From: Jaltomata sinuosa
Taxonomy: Eukaryota > Streptophyta > Magnoliopsida > Solanales > Solanaceae
Direction of reading: 5' to 3'
DNA: 64,000 bases
Assembly: GCA_003996215.1 (NCBI GenBank)
Contig: QJPP01001800.1
Span: forward strand, 1 to 64,000
Part shown: one piece after another, positions 45,333-57,150 of the stretch
How the letters are laid out: the number at the start of each line of letters is the position of its first letter
Position numbering within the stretch: the first letter of the stretch is position 1
The notes under the pieces: model-generated
Databases searched by the model: none
What the model was told of the DNA's origin: nothing
Seen by the model: the letters and a program-made list of their open reading frames with translations, nothing else
Made by a program: the position numbers and the translations under genes

Positions 45333-46604
45333 ATGGCCAATATGGCAACTTGTCAGCCCTCTTACAAGGCTGATCAGAGTTTTTCTATATCCTCAGATTC
45401 TTGTTTTCCCCAACTTTTTCATAAGAACTACACAAATAACCCTAGCCATTTTCCTACCGAGCTTAAAATTTTTCCTATCGATGCTACCACAAGTATTGAG
45501 GACACTATAAATGCAGAAGACATTCTTAAGATAAGGTGAAGTATGTTGATTTGATGAAACTAACTTCACAACAGATCAATGTAGAAGGACAAGAATAGAT
45601 CCCTATGAAGAAATATCATATAATAATGGTATTCCACTAGTGGCATGGATGGAGGAAGAGACTCATAAGTGAATCTTATTGAAGACCTTTAATATGCTAT
45701 AATTGAAAAATTCTCCTATGGGTGGCCAGAATTAGAGGATTTGAGAATGCAAATTCCTAAATAGTGTGGTATTAAGGGCGATTGTAAAATAGGTCTACTA
45801 AGAAATAGGCACATTCTACTGAGACTTAGTAGGATGAATGATTTTGTAAATATAATTTCCAAGAATGTGTACCACATACTAGATAAGGATGGGCTTTCAT
45901 ATAAAATGAGACCGCTGATCTATGATGCAAAATTCAAGGCAGAGAAGGAAACTACTCAAGCTATGGCATGGATATCCTTTCTAGACTTATTGCCAACCTT
46001 TTTTATGAAAGAGTCCATATTTTCCCTTGCATCTACTATGGGAAAACCCCTTCATTTAGATATGGCTACAATAAATAAGACAAGACCCAGTTGTGCACGT
46101 GTGAAGGTACAAGTAGATCTATTAGCATAAATTCTTGACAAGGTAGAGATTGAAATTCTGAGTGACCAAGGAAATAAATCAAGACTGAAAAGTATCATGA
46201 TCCAATATGATATGTTACCTAAGTATTATAAGAGTTGCAAACTACAAGGGCATGGAGAAGATGAATGCAGGATATTGCATCCAAAATTGAGGAAGTACAA
46301 TAAGAACAATAAAGAGAAAGATCCAAAAGGAGAACAAATACAATAGAATAATCCTTATAAGACTGTTCATAGAGATGGGAAATCTATAGTTGATGGGGGG
46401 ATATGGCAACCTACTAATAGAAGATTCAGAATAGAAAAAGATGCCAAAAAATTCCTTAGCAACTTAGCAATGACTCCACGGGGAAAATGAGTAGTGTTTG
46501 ACAATGCCTTTGAGATCTTTTCACAATAAGGGAAGACACAATTCATAATGGACATAGTACTAACAAGATTTTAGGGGGAAAATAGCTACACATAATAGGG
46601 GAAG
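45333..46604 (+). pseudogene. DUF4283 / CCHC-like ORF remnant (probably LINE-type ORF1)
   Basis: One frame shows HKNYTNNPSHFPTELKIFPI at the left, then after several stops KFSYGWPELEDL, GLLRNRHILLRLSRMNDFVN, then an open stretch 45834-46130 with AMAWISFLDLLPTFFMKESI and MGKPLHLDMATINKTRPSCA. A zinc-knuckle-like CKLQGHGEDECRILHP follows near 46237-46283. This is the DUF4283 plus zinc-knuckle arrangement common in Solanaceae repeat proteins and LINE ORF1-like proteins, which bind nucleic acid. Stops near 45537-45780, 46128 and 46343 show it is dead. It ends where E6 inserts at 46605. A domesticated gene is the alternative, unlikely given the stops. Confidence 0.7.
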
Positions 46605-49445
46605 TGTAATGACCCTCCAGGTCATTTTTTATTTTTCGTGCTTTTCCCATATTTTGAGCTTTCCCGCAGCTGCTACAGGTTATTTATAACTTACCAGGAC
46701 TAACAATTTGGTGCCCGGGCCATTCGTTAGATTATTATGACCATTTCCCTATTTTAGAACTTTAACTTAGGAAATATTTGACTCGGTCAACATTCTTGGT
46801 AAACATCCTCAGAATTAAATACCAACAGTTTTGTTAGCTCCACAATAGGGATTTTGGTCTAATGGAGCCCTTGGTTGGGGTCTGGGAGTTTTTGGTTTGG
46901 TTTTGTTTTATTTTCTGTGTTATTAGGCCAGTTTGGCTTATATGGTTGACTTTGGTCAACATTCAAAGAAGATGGCCTCGGATGGAAATTTTATCAGCAC
47001 TATTAGCTCTGGAAAAGGTTGGCCAATAGTTGGTTTTCATTGTGGGGCACACTTTTCATTAAATCGACCTCTGTTGGAATTTTTTTTGATTCTATTGAGT
47101 TAAGAATGCCATTTTTAGTTGTATATCTCAGCTCATTTGTGTTCACGGGACCCCAAATGCATTCCCGGGGGTTTATTCATTGAAAAATTTGCTAAGGCTT
47201 GACTGTAGCTTTGCTACTTACTAGCATGGTACCATGGAGGGAACCTAGCCACACCTTCCCTGGCACTCCTGCGCCTTCCTGTGCTGCAACTGTGCCTTCC
47301 TTTGTCATGCTTGCATACCTTCCAGTGCTTGCGAGGCAGCGCGCGGTGCCTGTGTCGATGTGGCATGTGCACTCCTGCAGTGCCTGGGCGTTATGGCGCT
47401 AGTGTGCCTATGCCTACCCTGGCCTCCCCTGCGCTCTAGTGGCTAGCAGCATATAATCTGACCAACCCTTATTTTTTTCATTCTATCTTCCCCAACTTCA
47501 TTTTTCTCCTCATATTTTGAGCTCCAAGCTCCATTATCAACTCAAATCCATTCCAAGGCTTGGTGGTGATTATAGTTCTGGTCCGTGGTCAATTCCTGCA
47601 CTCTAAATTGTTAGGTTTCCACATTTAAATTCCTTAATTATCCATTTAAATTTCCTTTTTGATCAAGAGGACTTTGAGGCTATTTTGGGCCCCAAAACGA
47701 GTCCTGTTTGCGCTCAAATTTTGAGCATGGGTTCCTTAACCCACTGTGGACATAATATGAATTTTATTTTCTATTTTTTGCACGGGCTCTGAGGGTCATT
47801 TTCTGACCCTATTTCTGGACCAATTTTCTGTATAGTAATATGGGTGTCATTCTTATTGTCTTGACACCTGGTATGTATTTGTGATAGCGTGGTAGCTTAC
47901 AAAGGTTGTTTGAAAGGGGAAGGCACATGAGTAATGATTCGTGTTTGCGCTTCATCCTAGAGGTAGGTTATGATTTACTTTTCTAGACTGAGTTTGGTTA
48001 GATTTTTAAATATTATAAACTACTTGAATGTTAGGTATGACTTTAGGCAGAATTAGGCTTAAATTATGTGACTTGTATAATTTGGCCATTTCGGATAGTT
48101 GATTAGAATTATTTCCTATTTATCCTTAGTTTTGGATCTTGTTGAGTTACAATGGTTAGCCTAGAATCCTTAGTATGCTTTTAGGAGGTTTTAGAGGTTG
48201 AGTAGATGCTTTTAGTTGTTTTCGTAGTTATTTTCTGTTCTTTCCACCTTATTGTCGATTATTTGTGTAATTGAAGGCCCGAGGCCATAGCACGGATTGG
48301 ATAGCATTCCAGGTCAATTCTCTTATTTAGAGGGTATTTTTCCCTATTGTCCTTGCTTGTGTAATATATTCTTTAGATTTGGAAAGTTATATGCTCATAC
48401 TTCATTTGCATACCTCGTAGTATAGAAAAGAAAGATTTTTCAAGGTTTTTGGTTCAAACTAGAGATTTACTATGGTTATCATGATTTTTTGATTTTAAAG
48501 GAGTTACCTTGGTTTTTATTACTGATTTTTTGGAAAAGAAAGGAAAAGTACTACTTATATGCCAGTCCAAGGGATGTTCCTGGACCTTTTCTATGTTTAC
48601 TTTTTTGTTGATGAGTCCGATGAATGATTCTGGGTGCCCCGATGCATTATACCAAGTTTTTACTTTCTATCCATATGTTGATGAGTCCGATGTTAAATTT
48701 TTGGTACCCCGATGCGTTATTCTGGGTTTTACTTTTTATACATTTATGCATCACATCATACCTCATTGCATTGCATTATGTTTGAGTGTACCTGGATTGT
48801 TTGTTGCCTTGATTTCAATTTTGGTTGTTATCTTCTTCTCCGTTAGCTCAATTAGTGCAGTTCTTTGTTGATAAATAGATTTAGGTGGATTCCTGTAGTT
48901 AGCTTACTTTCCTTTAATTTATATTATATATTATCTTTATGCGGTCGGTCGGCCTATGATGCCTACTGGGTACCTATTGTTTTGGTACTCATACTACACA
49001 CTGCATCTTTTTTTGATGCAACACCTAGTATGAGCCACCCTCGTTGATCCTTTTATCATTTGAGGCCAGCTATTGTTCGGATCGTGGTGAGCTCAAAGGA
49101 ATTTTGGAGATTTTTATTGCTTCACGTCTACCTTTCTATCTATATTTTGTAGTTTGGATAGACAGGTTGGTTGTATAGCTACTCCATAGTTTAGATATTC
49201 TTGTACCAGTGACACCAGGTCTGGGTTGGTTCTTGTGTATATTTTGTCTTCTTGGTCCCTTTAGGGCCATTTTGATATATTTATTACAGTTGGTATGTAT
49301 ATATATTGTTGGCCCTATTCTCCTTATATTTCTCTTTCGTTTTTCTTATATTAAACTGCTTTACTTTGTATTATGCATTGTTGGGTTAGCTTGCCTACTG
49401 AGGAGTTATGTAGGTGCTATAATGGCCCAGTTTTGGGTCGTTACA
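46605..49445 (+). repeat. 5' LTR of E6 (2,841 bp)
   Basis: It starts TGTAATGACCCTCC and ends TTTTGGGTCGTTACA just before the primer site. A GC-rich patch with recurring TGTGCCTTCCT and GCACTCCTGC words (47220-47440) lies directly upstream of CATATAATC near 47449-47456, a TATA-like box. The open frames in the LTR (48509-48871, 48865-49047, 49209-49448) are Phe/Leu/Ile-rich chance frames in T-rich DNA. Confidence 0.85.
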
Positions 49446-49448
49446 TAG

Positions 49449-49460
49449 TGGTAATAGAGC
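49449..49460 (+). other. E6 primer-binding site, tRNA-iMet-like
   Basis: TGGTAATAGAGC, close to TGGTATCAGAGC with two changes, lies 3 nt after the LTR end. Confidence 0.75.
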
Positions 49461-49649
49461 TCTAGGTTCACCGATCTTGCCAGTATAAGAGCAAATTGTC
49501 TAGTAGAGTCTCGTGGATCCATATGATGATATCCATATCCTATCTGCGAGAGGCTATAGAACATTCCTAGGAAAAATCCTATCCTATTTGATTCCTTATT
49601 GTGCATCCTTGACTTTATAAACTTCTAAATATCATTGTTTCACTCTTTC

Positions 49650-50830
49650 TCAGATTGTTCAGACGAGATCAACAGCCGGTGAGAACGAGACCCCCATACC
49701 TGCAGCTAGAGCCCCAGCTAGGGGATGGGGTAGAGGTCGACCCAGAGGTCGAGGTAGGGGATAGGCTACGGCACTGGCTCGGGACCAGACTATGATACCA
49801 TCACCAGAGCATGATATTATTGTTGAGGAGGTACAATATGAGCCAAAGAGTGTGGGGATAGGCCAGTATCCAGTAGGTTTCATGGATACTCCAGTAGTAC
49901 AAGACACTTTGTTTTGCTTACTTGGGTTCTTAAGGGTATGTATCCACCAGCAGTTTCACCCAATACTCTGATTGGTTCTCTGGTCAAAGATGAGGCTCGG
50001 ACTTTAGCCCAGGCAGTGGAACAGGGTTTAAGTGCACAGCTTGCTGCTGTGGTTCCCCATTTGGAGGTATTTCAGTCCCTATAGTTGTTCCACCTATTCC
50101 AGCTGGGCCCATTATGTCTTCTGAGGAGAAGAAGATGCTTGGTAGGTTTCTAAGATTGGGTCCCCTAAGGTTTTTAGGTGCTCCTAGGGAGGATGCGCAC
50201 AAGTTTCTTACTAGTTTCCAGGAGAGAATGTATAATTTGGGGTTTGTTGAGTCTTATAGAGCATATTACACCATGTTTTAGCTAGATGGTCCAACAAAAT
50301 AGTGGTGGAGGTCGTATGTAGCTTGTAGGCCAGCCGAGTCATCTCCGCTTACTTGGGCATAATTCTCCACAGCTTTTCTGGAGAAGTATGTACCACGTAG
50401 CTTGAGAGAGAGGTTGATGGATCAGTTCTCTAGGTTGGAGTAGGGCTCCAAGTCTGTTTCTAAGTATGAGGTTTGTTTCCATTAGTTGGCTAGGCATACC
50501 ACTATAATTCTATCTAACGAGCATGAGAAAGTGTGTTGCTTTGTCTGAGGATTGACTTTGCAGCTCCACCTAGCTATAGAGGGTATGGTAGCATCAGGCT
50601 AGTTCTTTATAGAGGTAGTAGACCATGCCCACACTATCGAGGGAATACTTCACGAGGCCCAAAGGGGCAGTGATAAGAAGCCCCACCGTTAGGGCTGTTT
50701 CAGTGGTTCACAAGCACATGGTAGAGAATACTTTCTTAGGGTTCAACACCAGCAGCGTTTCCAGCCAAGCCATCCTATTCTGGTGGTGTTATAGATTGCT
50801 GAGGGTCAGAGTAGCCAGAGTTTAATCTGT
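49650..50830 (+). pseudogene. E6 gag
   Basis: An Arg/Gly-rich start (ARAPARGWGRGRPRGRGRG) precedes a stop and a frameshift. The core follows: RFLRLGPLRFLGAPREDAHK, a Gln-to-stop at about 50299 before WWRSYVACRPAESSPLTWA, another Gln-to-stop (TAA) near 50361, and TAFLEKYVPRSLRERLMDQF. No zinc knuckle is recognisable near 50700-50830, so the Gag tail seems deleted. Gag normally builds the particle. Confidence 0.75.
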
Positions 50831-51416
50831 GGTCTAAGTTCTCCTATGTATCTGCTTATTATGCTACTCGTCTGGAGTTTGCTTGTGAGTTATTTCTTGC
50901 GCCCTTGTGTGTAGCTACTCCAGTAGGAGATTCATTAGTAGTGGATCAGGTGTATTGGGCTTGTGTGGTGACTATCCTGGGGTATGACACATGGTAGACT
51001 TGATTGTGCTAGATATGGTTGATTTTGATGTGTTCTTAGGCATGGATTGACTATCTCCTTACCATTCGATCTTAGATTGCTTCGCCAAGACCGTCACTCA
51101 ACAAATGCCTGGTATCCCCCTAAAGTATAGAATGGTGCCGATAGCCACATGCCAAGGGGAGTTATGTCTTTTTCGAGCGCCTATCGATTGGTTGGGAAGG
51201 GGTTCTTAGCCTATATTGCCTATGTAAGTGATACTAGTGCCACTATACCTTCACTAGAGTCAGTTCCTATGGTTTATGAGTATTTGGATGTGTTTCCTTC
51301 TGATCTTCCGGGTCTTCCTTCTGATCTTCCGGGTCTTCCTTCTGATCGTGACATTGACTTTGGTATTGATGTTGAGCCGAGCTTTCAATCCTTTCTATTC
51401 TTCCATATTGGATAGC
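50831..51416 (+). pseudogene. E6 protease and linker remnant
   Basis: KFSYVSAYYATRLEFACELF (about 50849-50908) is the part just after the protease active site; the D-x-G itself is not found, and upstream sequence is unrelated, suggesting a deletion. Another piece reads VLDMVDFDVFLGMD (about 51008-51050). An open frame at 51149-51415 holds the linker to RT, with a 21-bp duplication giving SDLPGLP twice (51302-51343). Confidence 0.65.
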
Positions 51417-52290
51417 ACCTTCTGAGTTGAGGGAGCTTAAGGATCAGTTCCAAGATCTGTTGTGTAGAGGGTTTATAAGGCCTAGTATGTCTCCGTAGGG
51501 TGCTCCGATTCTATTTGTGAAGAAAAAAGATGGGTCCATACATATATGTATTGACTACAGGCAATTGAATAAGGTGATAGTTAAGAACAGATATCCAATG
51601 CCACATATTGATGATTTATTTGACCAGCTACAATGTGCAATGGTGTTCTCTAAGATAAACTTGAGGTCCTGTTATCACCAGTTGAGGATTAGGGCAGCGA
51701 ACATCCTGAAGACTTCATTTGGGACTCGATACGACCATTATGAGTTCCTAGTCATGTATTTTGGGTTGAATAATGCCCCAGCAACATTTATGGAGTTGAT
51801 GAACCGTGTGTTCAGAGCCTACTTAGATTCCTTCCTGATTGTGTTCATCGACGACATTCTGATATATTCGAGGAGTAGAGAGGAGCATGAGCAATATCTG
51901 AGAGTTGTACTTCAGACCTTGTGAGACCATTAGTTATATGCCAAATTCACTAAGTGTGCATTTTGGCTTGAGTCTGTGGCATTCTTAGTGCACGTGGTGT
52001 CCAAGGATGGGATTATGGTGGATCCAACAAAGATTGCAGCAGTTCGTGATTGGGCTAGGCCTACTTCTCCTATCGAGGTTCATAGTTTCATCAGGTTGGT
52101 AGGTTAATACATACGATTTGTGAAGGGGTTTTCTTCTATAGAAGCATCATTAACTATATTGACTTAGAAGAATGTTCCCTTCTAGTGGTCAGATGAGTGT
52201 GAGGCGAGTGTTCTGAAGCTCAAGGCCTTATTGACTTCAGCTTCGATTCTTACTCTTTCGGTTGAGGGTCAAGGGTTTACCATGTATTAT
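51417..52290 (+). pseudogene. E6 reverse transcriptase
   Basis: The frame 51517-51924 is open and contains KKKDGSIHICIDYRQLNKV, FSKINLRSCYHQLRIR, LNNAPATFMELMNRVF and the catalytic FIDD at 51844-51855. Upstream and downstream pieces (SMVDPT-like, ARPTSPIEVHSFIRLVG) are broken by stops near 51412, 51922, 51931, 52106, 52166 and 52183. This is the best preserved part of E6. Confidence 0.88.
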
Positions 52291-52800
52291 GATACTTAAG
52301 GTATTGGTTTGGGTTGTGTATTGATGGAGCAGGGTCATGTTGTTGCTTATGCTTTCAGACAGTTAAAGGTTCACGAAAAGAACTACCCACTCATGACTTG
52401 GAGTTAGCGGTGGTTGTCTTTGCATTAAATATTTGGAGGCATTATCTGTATGGCATGCAATGTGAGATCTTTACTGACCACCGTAGTCTTCAGTACATCT
52501 TCAGCCAGAAGGATCTAAATTTGAGGCAGCGCAGGTGTTTGGAGTTACTGAAGGACTATGATATCTCCATTCTTTATCATTTGGGAAAAGGCAAACGTGG
52601 TAGCAGACGCCTTGAGCCAGAAGGCTGTGAGTATGGGAAGCTTGGCTTTCTTAGCAGCAGAGGAGCGACCTTTAACTTGGGAAATCCAGTCCTTGGCTAA
52701 CAGGTTGGTTAGACTTGATATTTCTGAGTCAGGCCATATTCTTGCTTATGTTAAGTATAGATCTTCCTTATTGGAGAAGATTCGAGCATATTAGTTTGAT
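52291..52800 (+). pseudogene. E6 RNase H
   Basis: HDLELAVVVFALNIWRHYLY, EIFTDHRSLQYIFSQKDLNL and, after a frameshift near 52590, KANVVADALSQKAVSMGSLA. The first catalytic segment near 52290-52310 has a stop where Cys-Asp-Ala-Ser is expected. Confidence 0.85.
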
Positions 52801-54190
52801 GATGCATAGTTGAGGATCATTCGTGACAAAGTGTTGGGTGGTGAGGCTAGGAAGGCAACCTTAGATTCAAATGGTATTCTAAGGATTGAGGGTCGTATCT
52901 GCATTGCTAGAGTGTGTGACCTAGTTATATTGATCTTAGAGGAGTCTCATTATTCTAGGTATTCCATTCATCCCAGTGCAGATAAGATGTATTGTGATTT
53001 GAGGAAGCACTACTGGTGGTGCGGGATGAAGATGGATATCTCAGCTTTCGTGTCTAGGTTCTTGAACTATCAGTAGGTGAAGTTTGAGCATCAGCGACCA
53101 GGTGGTTTGACTCAGAGGGTACCCATTCTAGAGTTTAAATGGGAGCAGATAGCTATGGACTTTGTGGTCAGTTTGCCACGTACCTTGCAGAGATTTGATG
53201 CTATTTGGGTCATTGTGGGTAGGTTGATGAAGTCTACTCACTTTCTGCCAGTTCAGACTTCCTACAGTCCTGAGAGGTTGGCTCAGATCTACATTCGTGA
53301 GATTGTCCATTTGCAAGGGGTGCTAGTTTCTATCATTTCTGACTGTGGCACTTAGTTTACTTCATGTTTCTTGAGGTCCATTCAGAAAGAATTGGGCACT
53401 AGAGTTAAGCTTAGCACTGCTTTTTATCCACAGACTGACAGTCAATCAGAGTGCACTATTCAGGTTCGAGAGGATATGTTGCGAACTTGTGTTATTGATT
53501 TCGGGGTTCAGTGGGACAAGTGCTTAGCCTTGGCAGAGTTTGCATATAATAATAATTACCAATCCATCATCCAGATGGCTCTATTTGAGGCTTTATATGG
53601 TAGGTGGTTCAAATCTCTGGTGGATTGGTTTGATACTTTTGAGGTTGACCCGTGCGGTACTGACTTGCTTCGTAATTCTCTGGATAGCATTTGGGTCATT
53701 TAGGAGAAACTTTTCACTTCCCAAAGTAGGCAAAAGAGTTATGCTGACCGGAGAGTTTGGGATTTAAAGTTCATGGTTGGTGACCATGTGTTACTTTGGG
53801 TGTCACTCATGAAGGGCGTGATGAGGTTCGGGCGGAAAGGCAAGCTCAGTACTAGGTTTATTAGGCCATTTGAGATCCTTCATCGCATTGGGGACGTTGC
53901 TTATGAGTTGGCCTTGCCTCCTGCTCTTTCCAACGTTCATCTAGTTTTTCATGTCTCTATGCTACAGCGGTATATCCGGATTAGTCTCACATGCTTCAGT
54001 GGGATTCTGTTTAGTTGGATGAGTCTCTAGCCTTTGAGGAGGAGCCTGTTGCTATTTTGGACAGGCAGGTTAGGAAGTTGAGGTCCAAGGAGATTCCGTG
54101 AGTTAAAGTTCAGTGGCGGCATCATCTTATTGAGGAGGCTACTTGGGAAATTTAGACTGACATACGGACTGCCTTTTCCAGCCTTTAGGT
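52801..54190 (+). pseudogene. E6 integrase and chromodomain
   Basis: The zinc domain reads SRYSIHPSADKMYCDLRKHYW then FVSRFLNYQ-stop: both zinc-binding Cys are lost (Phe and Tyr instead). The core has AMDFVVSLPRTL (Asp near 53158), SIISDCGT (Asp near 53340) and DSQSECTIQ (Glu near 53450). The C-terminal module SLMKGVMRFGRKGKLS is near 53806. After a frameshift near 54000 the chromodomain remnant runs EEEPVAILDRQVRKLRSKEI, VKVQWRHHLIEEATWE. Stops are frequent. Confidence 0.85.
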
Positions 54191-54241
54191 ACTATCTTTT
54201 CTCTAACTTTCGAGGATGAAAGTCCTTTTAGTAGTGAATGT

Positions 54242-55003
54242 TGTAATGACCCTCTAGGTTATTTTATGTTTTTTGTGCTTTTTCTATCTTTAAAGCTTTC
54301 CCACAGTGGCTTTAGGTCATTTATGACTTGTCGGGACTGATGGTTTGGTGCCCGGGCCGTTCATTAGGTCGTTATGACCATTTTCCTATTTTAGAACTTG
54401 AACTTAGGAAATCTTTGACTTTGGTCAACGTTCTTAGTAAACGTGCTCGGAATCAAATATCGATAGTTCTGTTAGCTCTGAAAAAGGGATTTTGGTCCAA
54501 TGGGACCTTGGTCAGGGTCTGGTAGTTTTTGGTTTGGCTTTGGTCTTGTTTTCTATATTTTCAGGCCAATTTGGCTTGTATGGTTTACTTTGGTCAACAT
54601 TCAGAGAAGACGACCTCGGATGGAAATTTTGCCAGCGCTATTATCTCCGAAATATTGACTTTGGCCTAGAGGGACCTTTGGTTCGAGTCCAGAGGCTTTC
54701 AGACATGTTTTGGGCCATTGGGTTTCATTTTGGAAAAGATTGGCCAATAGTTGGTTTTGGGTGCGGGGCCCATTTTTTGTTAAATCAACCTCTGCTAAGG
54801 TTTTCTTCAATTTCGCTAAGTCCAGAATGCCATTTTTAGTTGAATAGCTCAGCTCGTTTGTGTTCGCGGGACCTCACATGCATTCTCGAGGGTCCATCCA
54901 TTGAAAATTTTCTAATTCTTGGCTGCAATTTTGCTGCTTAATGGTATGGCGCCACAACGAGCACCTGGCCGCACCTGTGCTGGCTTGCCTGCACCTGCCT
55001 TTG
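54242..55003 (+). repeat. 3' LTR of E6, truncated (762 bp)
   Basis: It matches 46605-47370 and stops inside the GC-rich patch at 55003, where the E7 LTR begins. Just upstream is a TTTCGAGGATGAAAGTCC block that also precedes the E7 3' LTR. Confidence 0.82.
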
Positions 55004-55759
55004 TTTCATGACCCAAAACCAGGCCATGATGGCGCCTACATAACCCTCCGATAGGCAAGCCAAACCCAACGATGCGGAAGAAAATAGAGCAGTTAAAGTA
55101 AGAAAAAGCGGAAGACATAAATAAAAAGACAGGGCCAATAAATATATACATACTATCATACAAAATATACATAAGAAGGCCCTAAAGTGACCAACGAGAC
55201 AAAACTGACTCGAGAAACAACCCGGACCTGGTGTCACTAGTACAAGAGCGACTAAAGTAATAAGTAGCTATACAACAGACTCTGTCTACCCAAAATACAA
55301 GATATAGACAGAATATACAAGATGGAAAGCATGTAAACTATCCAAAAGCACCGGGAGCTCACCGCGATCCGAACTGCAATACGCCTCGAACGACAGGAAG
55401 GTCAGTGAGGGTGGCTCGTACTAGGTGCTGCATCAGAAAAAGATGCAGAGTGTAGTATGAGTACCAAGACAACGGGTACTCAGTTGGCATAATAAGCCAA
55501 CCCAGCGCAGAAATATATTATATATATCATAAGATACAGGAAAACAGTTAAAATATAGGGATCCAACTAAATCTAGTTATGAAGCCAAAAATCGAAACAA
55601 CCAAAACAATAAAAAGGGTAAAGTAATAACAAGATCAACCCAAATCAACCAACAATCCAAACACACCCAAGGCCAATGCAATGCGATGTAACAATGATAT
55701 AATGTATGAATATGTATAAGTCAAACCCGGTATCTAGTACATTGGCTCTCGGGATGGAA

Positions 55760-55990
55760 TATCGAGCTTATCAGTAGATGCATAAAAGTAAAACCCGAGA
55801 TAATACATCAGGCACCCATAATTTAACCTCGGACTAATCAACGTATGCATAAAAAGTAAAACCCGAGAAAACACATCGGGCGCCCAAAATTTAACCTCGG
55901 ACTAATCAACGTATGCATAAAAAGTAAAACCCGAGAAAACACATCGGGCGCCCAAAATTTAACATGGAACTCATTAACATATGTATAAAA
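55760..55990 (-). repeat. 68-bp tandem repeat in the E7 3' LTR
   Basis: Two adjacent 68-bp units (55827-55894, 55895-55962) are identical or nearly so. They are flanked by a diverged unit on the left (about 55760-55826) and a partial one on the right. Each contains ACGTATGCATAAAAAGTAAA and CATCGGGCGCCCAAAATTTA. The matching part of the other LTR (62690-62840) has one unit fewer. Confidence 0.85.
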
Positions 55991-57105
55991 AGTAGAATTT
56001 TTCCCTTTTCCTCCTAAAACTCTGTAACAATTCTAAAGCGATCCTTTTAAAAGCCTAAAGATCATGAAAACCCAATAATTATCAAGTGTAAGACCAAAAA
56101 GCCTTAAAATCACTCTTTTTCATACCGATAAGCATGACAATGCAATATGAGCATATAAATTTCCATATTTAGAGAAAATGCACCCAACAAGGCAAAGCAC
56201 CCGCCAAACCAAGAGAATTGACCTGGAACTCCGTCCAAATCCCAGCTATGGCCTCGGACCCACAGTTACACATAACGATAGAATAAAGCGAGAAGATACC
56301 AAAAATAAAGCAAAAAGCATCGAGAAGCTCTACTCTACCTCTAAAGCCTCCTATAAGCATACTAAGGATTCTATACTAGCCATAAAGATACTACAAGCTC
56401 CTAGGCTAAGGATAAGCTTGAAAATTCTATACTATAATCCGAAATGGCCAATTTAAAGTGATAAACAGGATTCAAGCCTAAATCTATCTAATATCCTACC
56501 TAACATTCCAGTATCATACCAATATATAAAATCTAACTAAACTCAGTCTAGAAGGTAAACTGTAACCTACCTTGGGGCTGAACCGCAAATACGAACAATC
56601 ACTCGTGTGCCTTCCCCTTTCGAACAGCCTCGGATAGCTGCTACACTATCAAGAACATAATCTAGGTGTCAAGACGAGGAGAATGAAACCCATATTGCTA
56701 TACGGAAAATCAGGTCGAAAAATGATCCTTGGGGCCTGCACAGTGAAATAGGAAATAAAATTCACAATTATGTCTGCGGTGAATTTAGAAACCCATGCTC
56801 AAAATTTGAGCACAAACGGAGTTCATTTCGGGGATCAAAACAGCCCCGAAGTACTACTAATTAATGAGAACAAAAGTGGAGAATTGCGATTTTCAAGGGC
56901 GGAAACGTATCAATTTGGAAGCAAGAATTGACCACAGACCGGAACTATAGCTACCAAGGACAAACAAGCTCACCGTCGCAGCTATAACCCAAGAAAAACT
57001 AAGCTTGTAAAAGCCCACATTGTTCTTGAGTAATTAGAGTTGAGAAAAGTGAAGTTGGAGTTGAAAGAAGTGAAATAAATAAGCTAAAAATCGTGAAAAA
57101 CATGA

Positions 57106-57150
57106 ATTTAAAGGGGCTGGCCGCAGGCTGGCGCCGTGGGCCCGGCCAGC
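57106..57150 (-). promoter_or_regulatory. GC-rich stem next to a TATA-like word, E7 LTR
   Basis: GCTGGCC (57116-57122) pairs with GGCCAGC (57144-57150). Between them are GGCGCC and GGGCCC, each self-complementary. TTTAAAT lies at 57106-57112, directly downstream in the direction of transcription. Function inferred. Confidence 0.55.

Larger units (their letters stand above)
46605..55003 (+). mobile_element. E6: chromovirus with intact 5' LTR and cut 3' LTR
   Basis: 5' LTR 46605-49445, iMet-like primer site 49449-49460, gag, protease remnant, RT, RNase H, integrase, chromodomain, then a 3' LTR starting TGTAATGACC at 54242 and broken at 55003 by the E7 LTR. The left insertion point is inside the DUF4283 remnant; the right duplication cannot be seen. 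The genes are heavily decayed, and the protease active site appears deleted. Confidence 0.88.

Noticed and set aside
48509..49448. Hydrophobic frames resembling membrane proteins
   Set aside because: T-rich DNA of the E6 LTR gives Phe/Leu/Ile-rich chance frames; no conserved motif, and they lie between the LTR start and the primer site.
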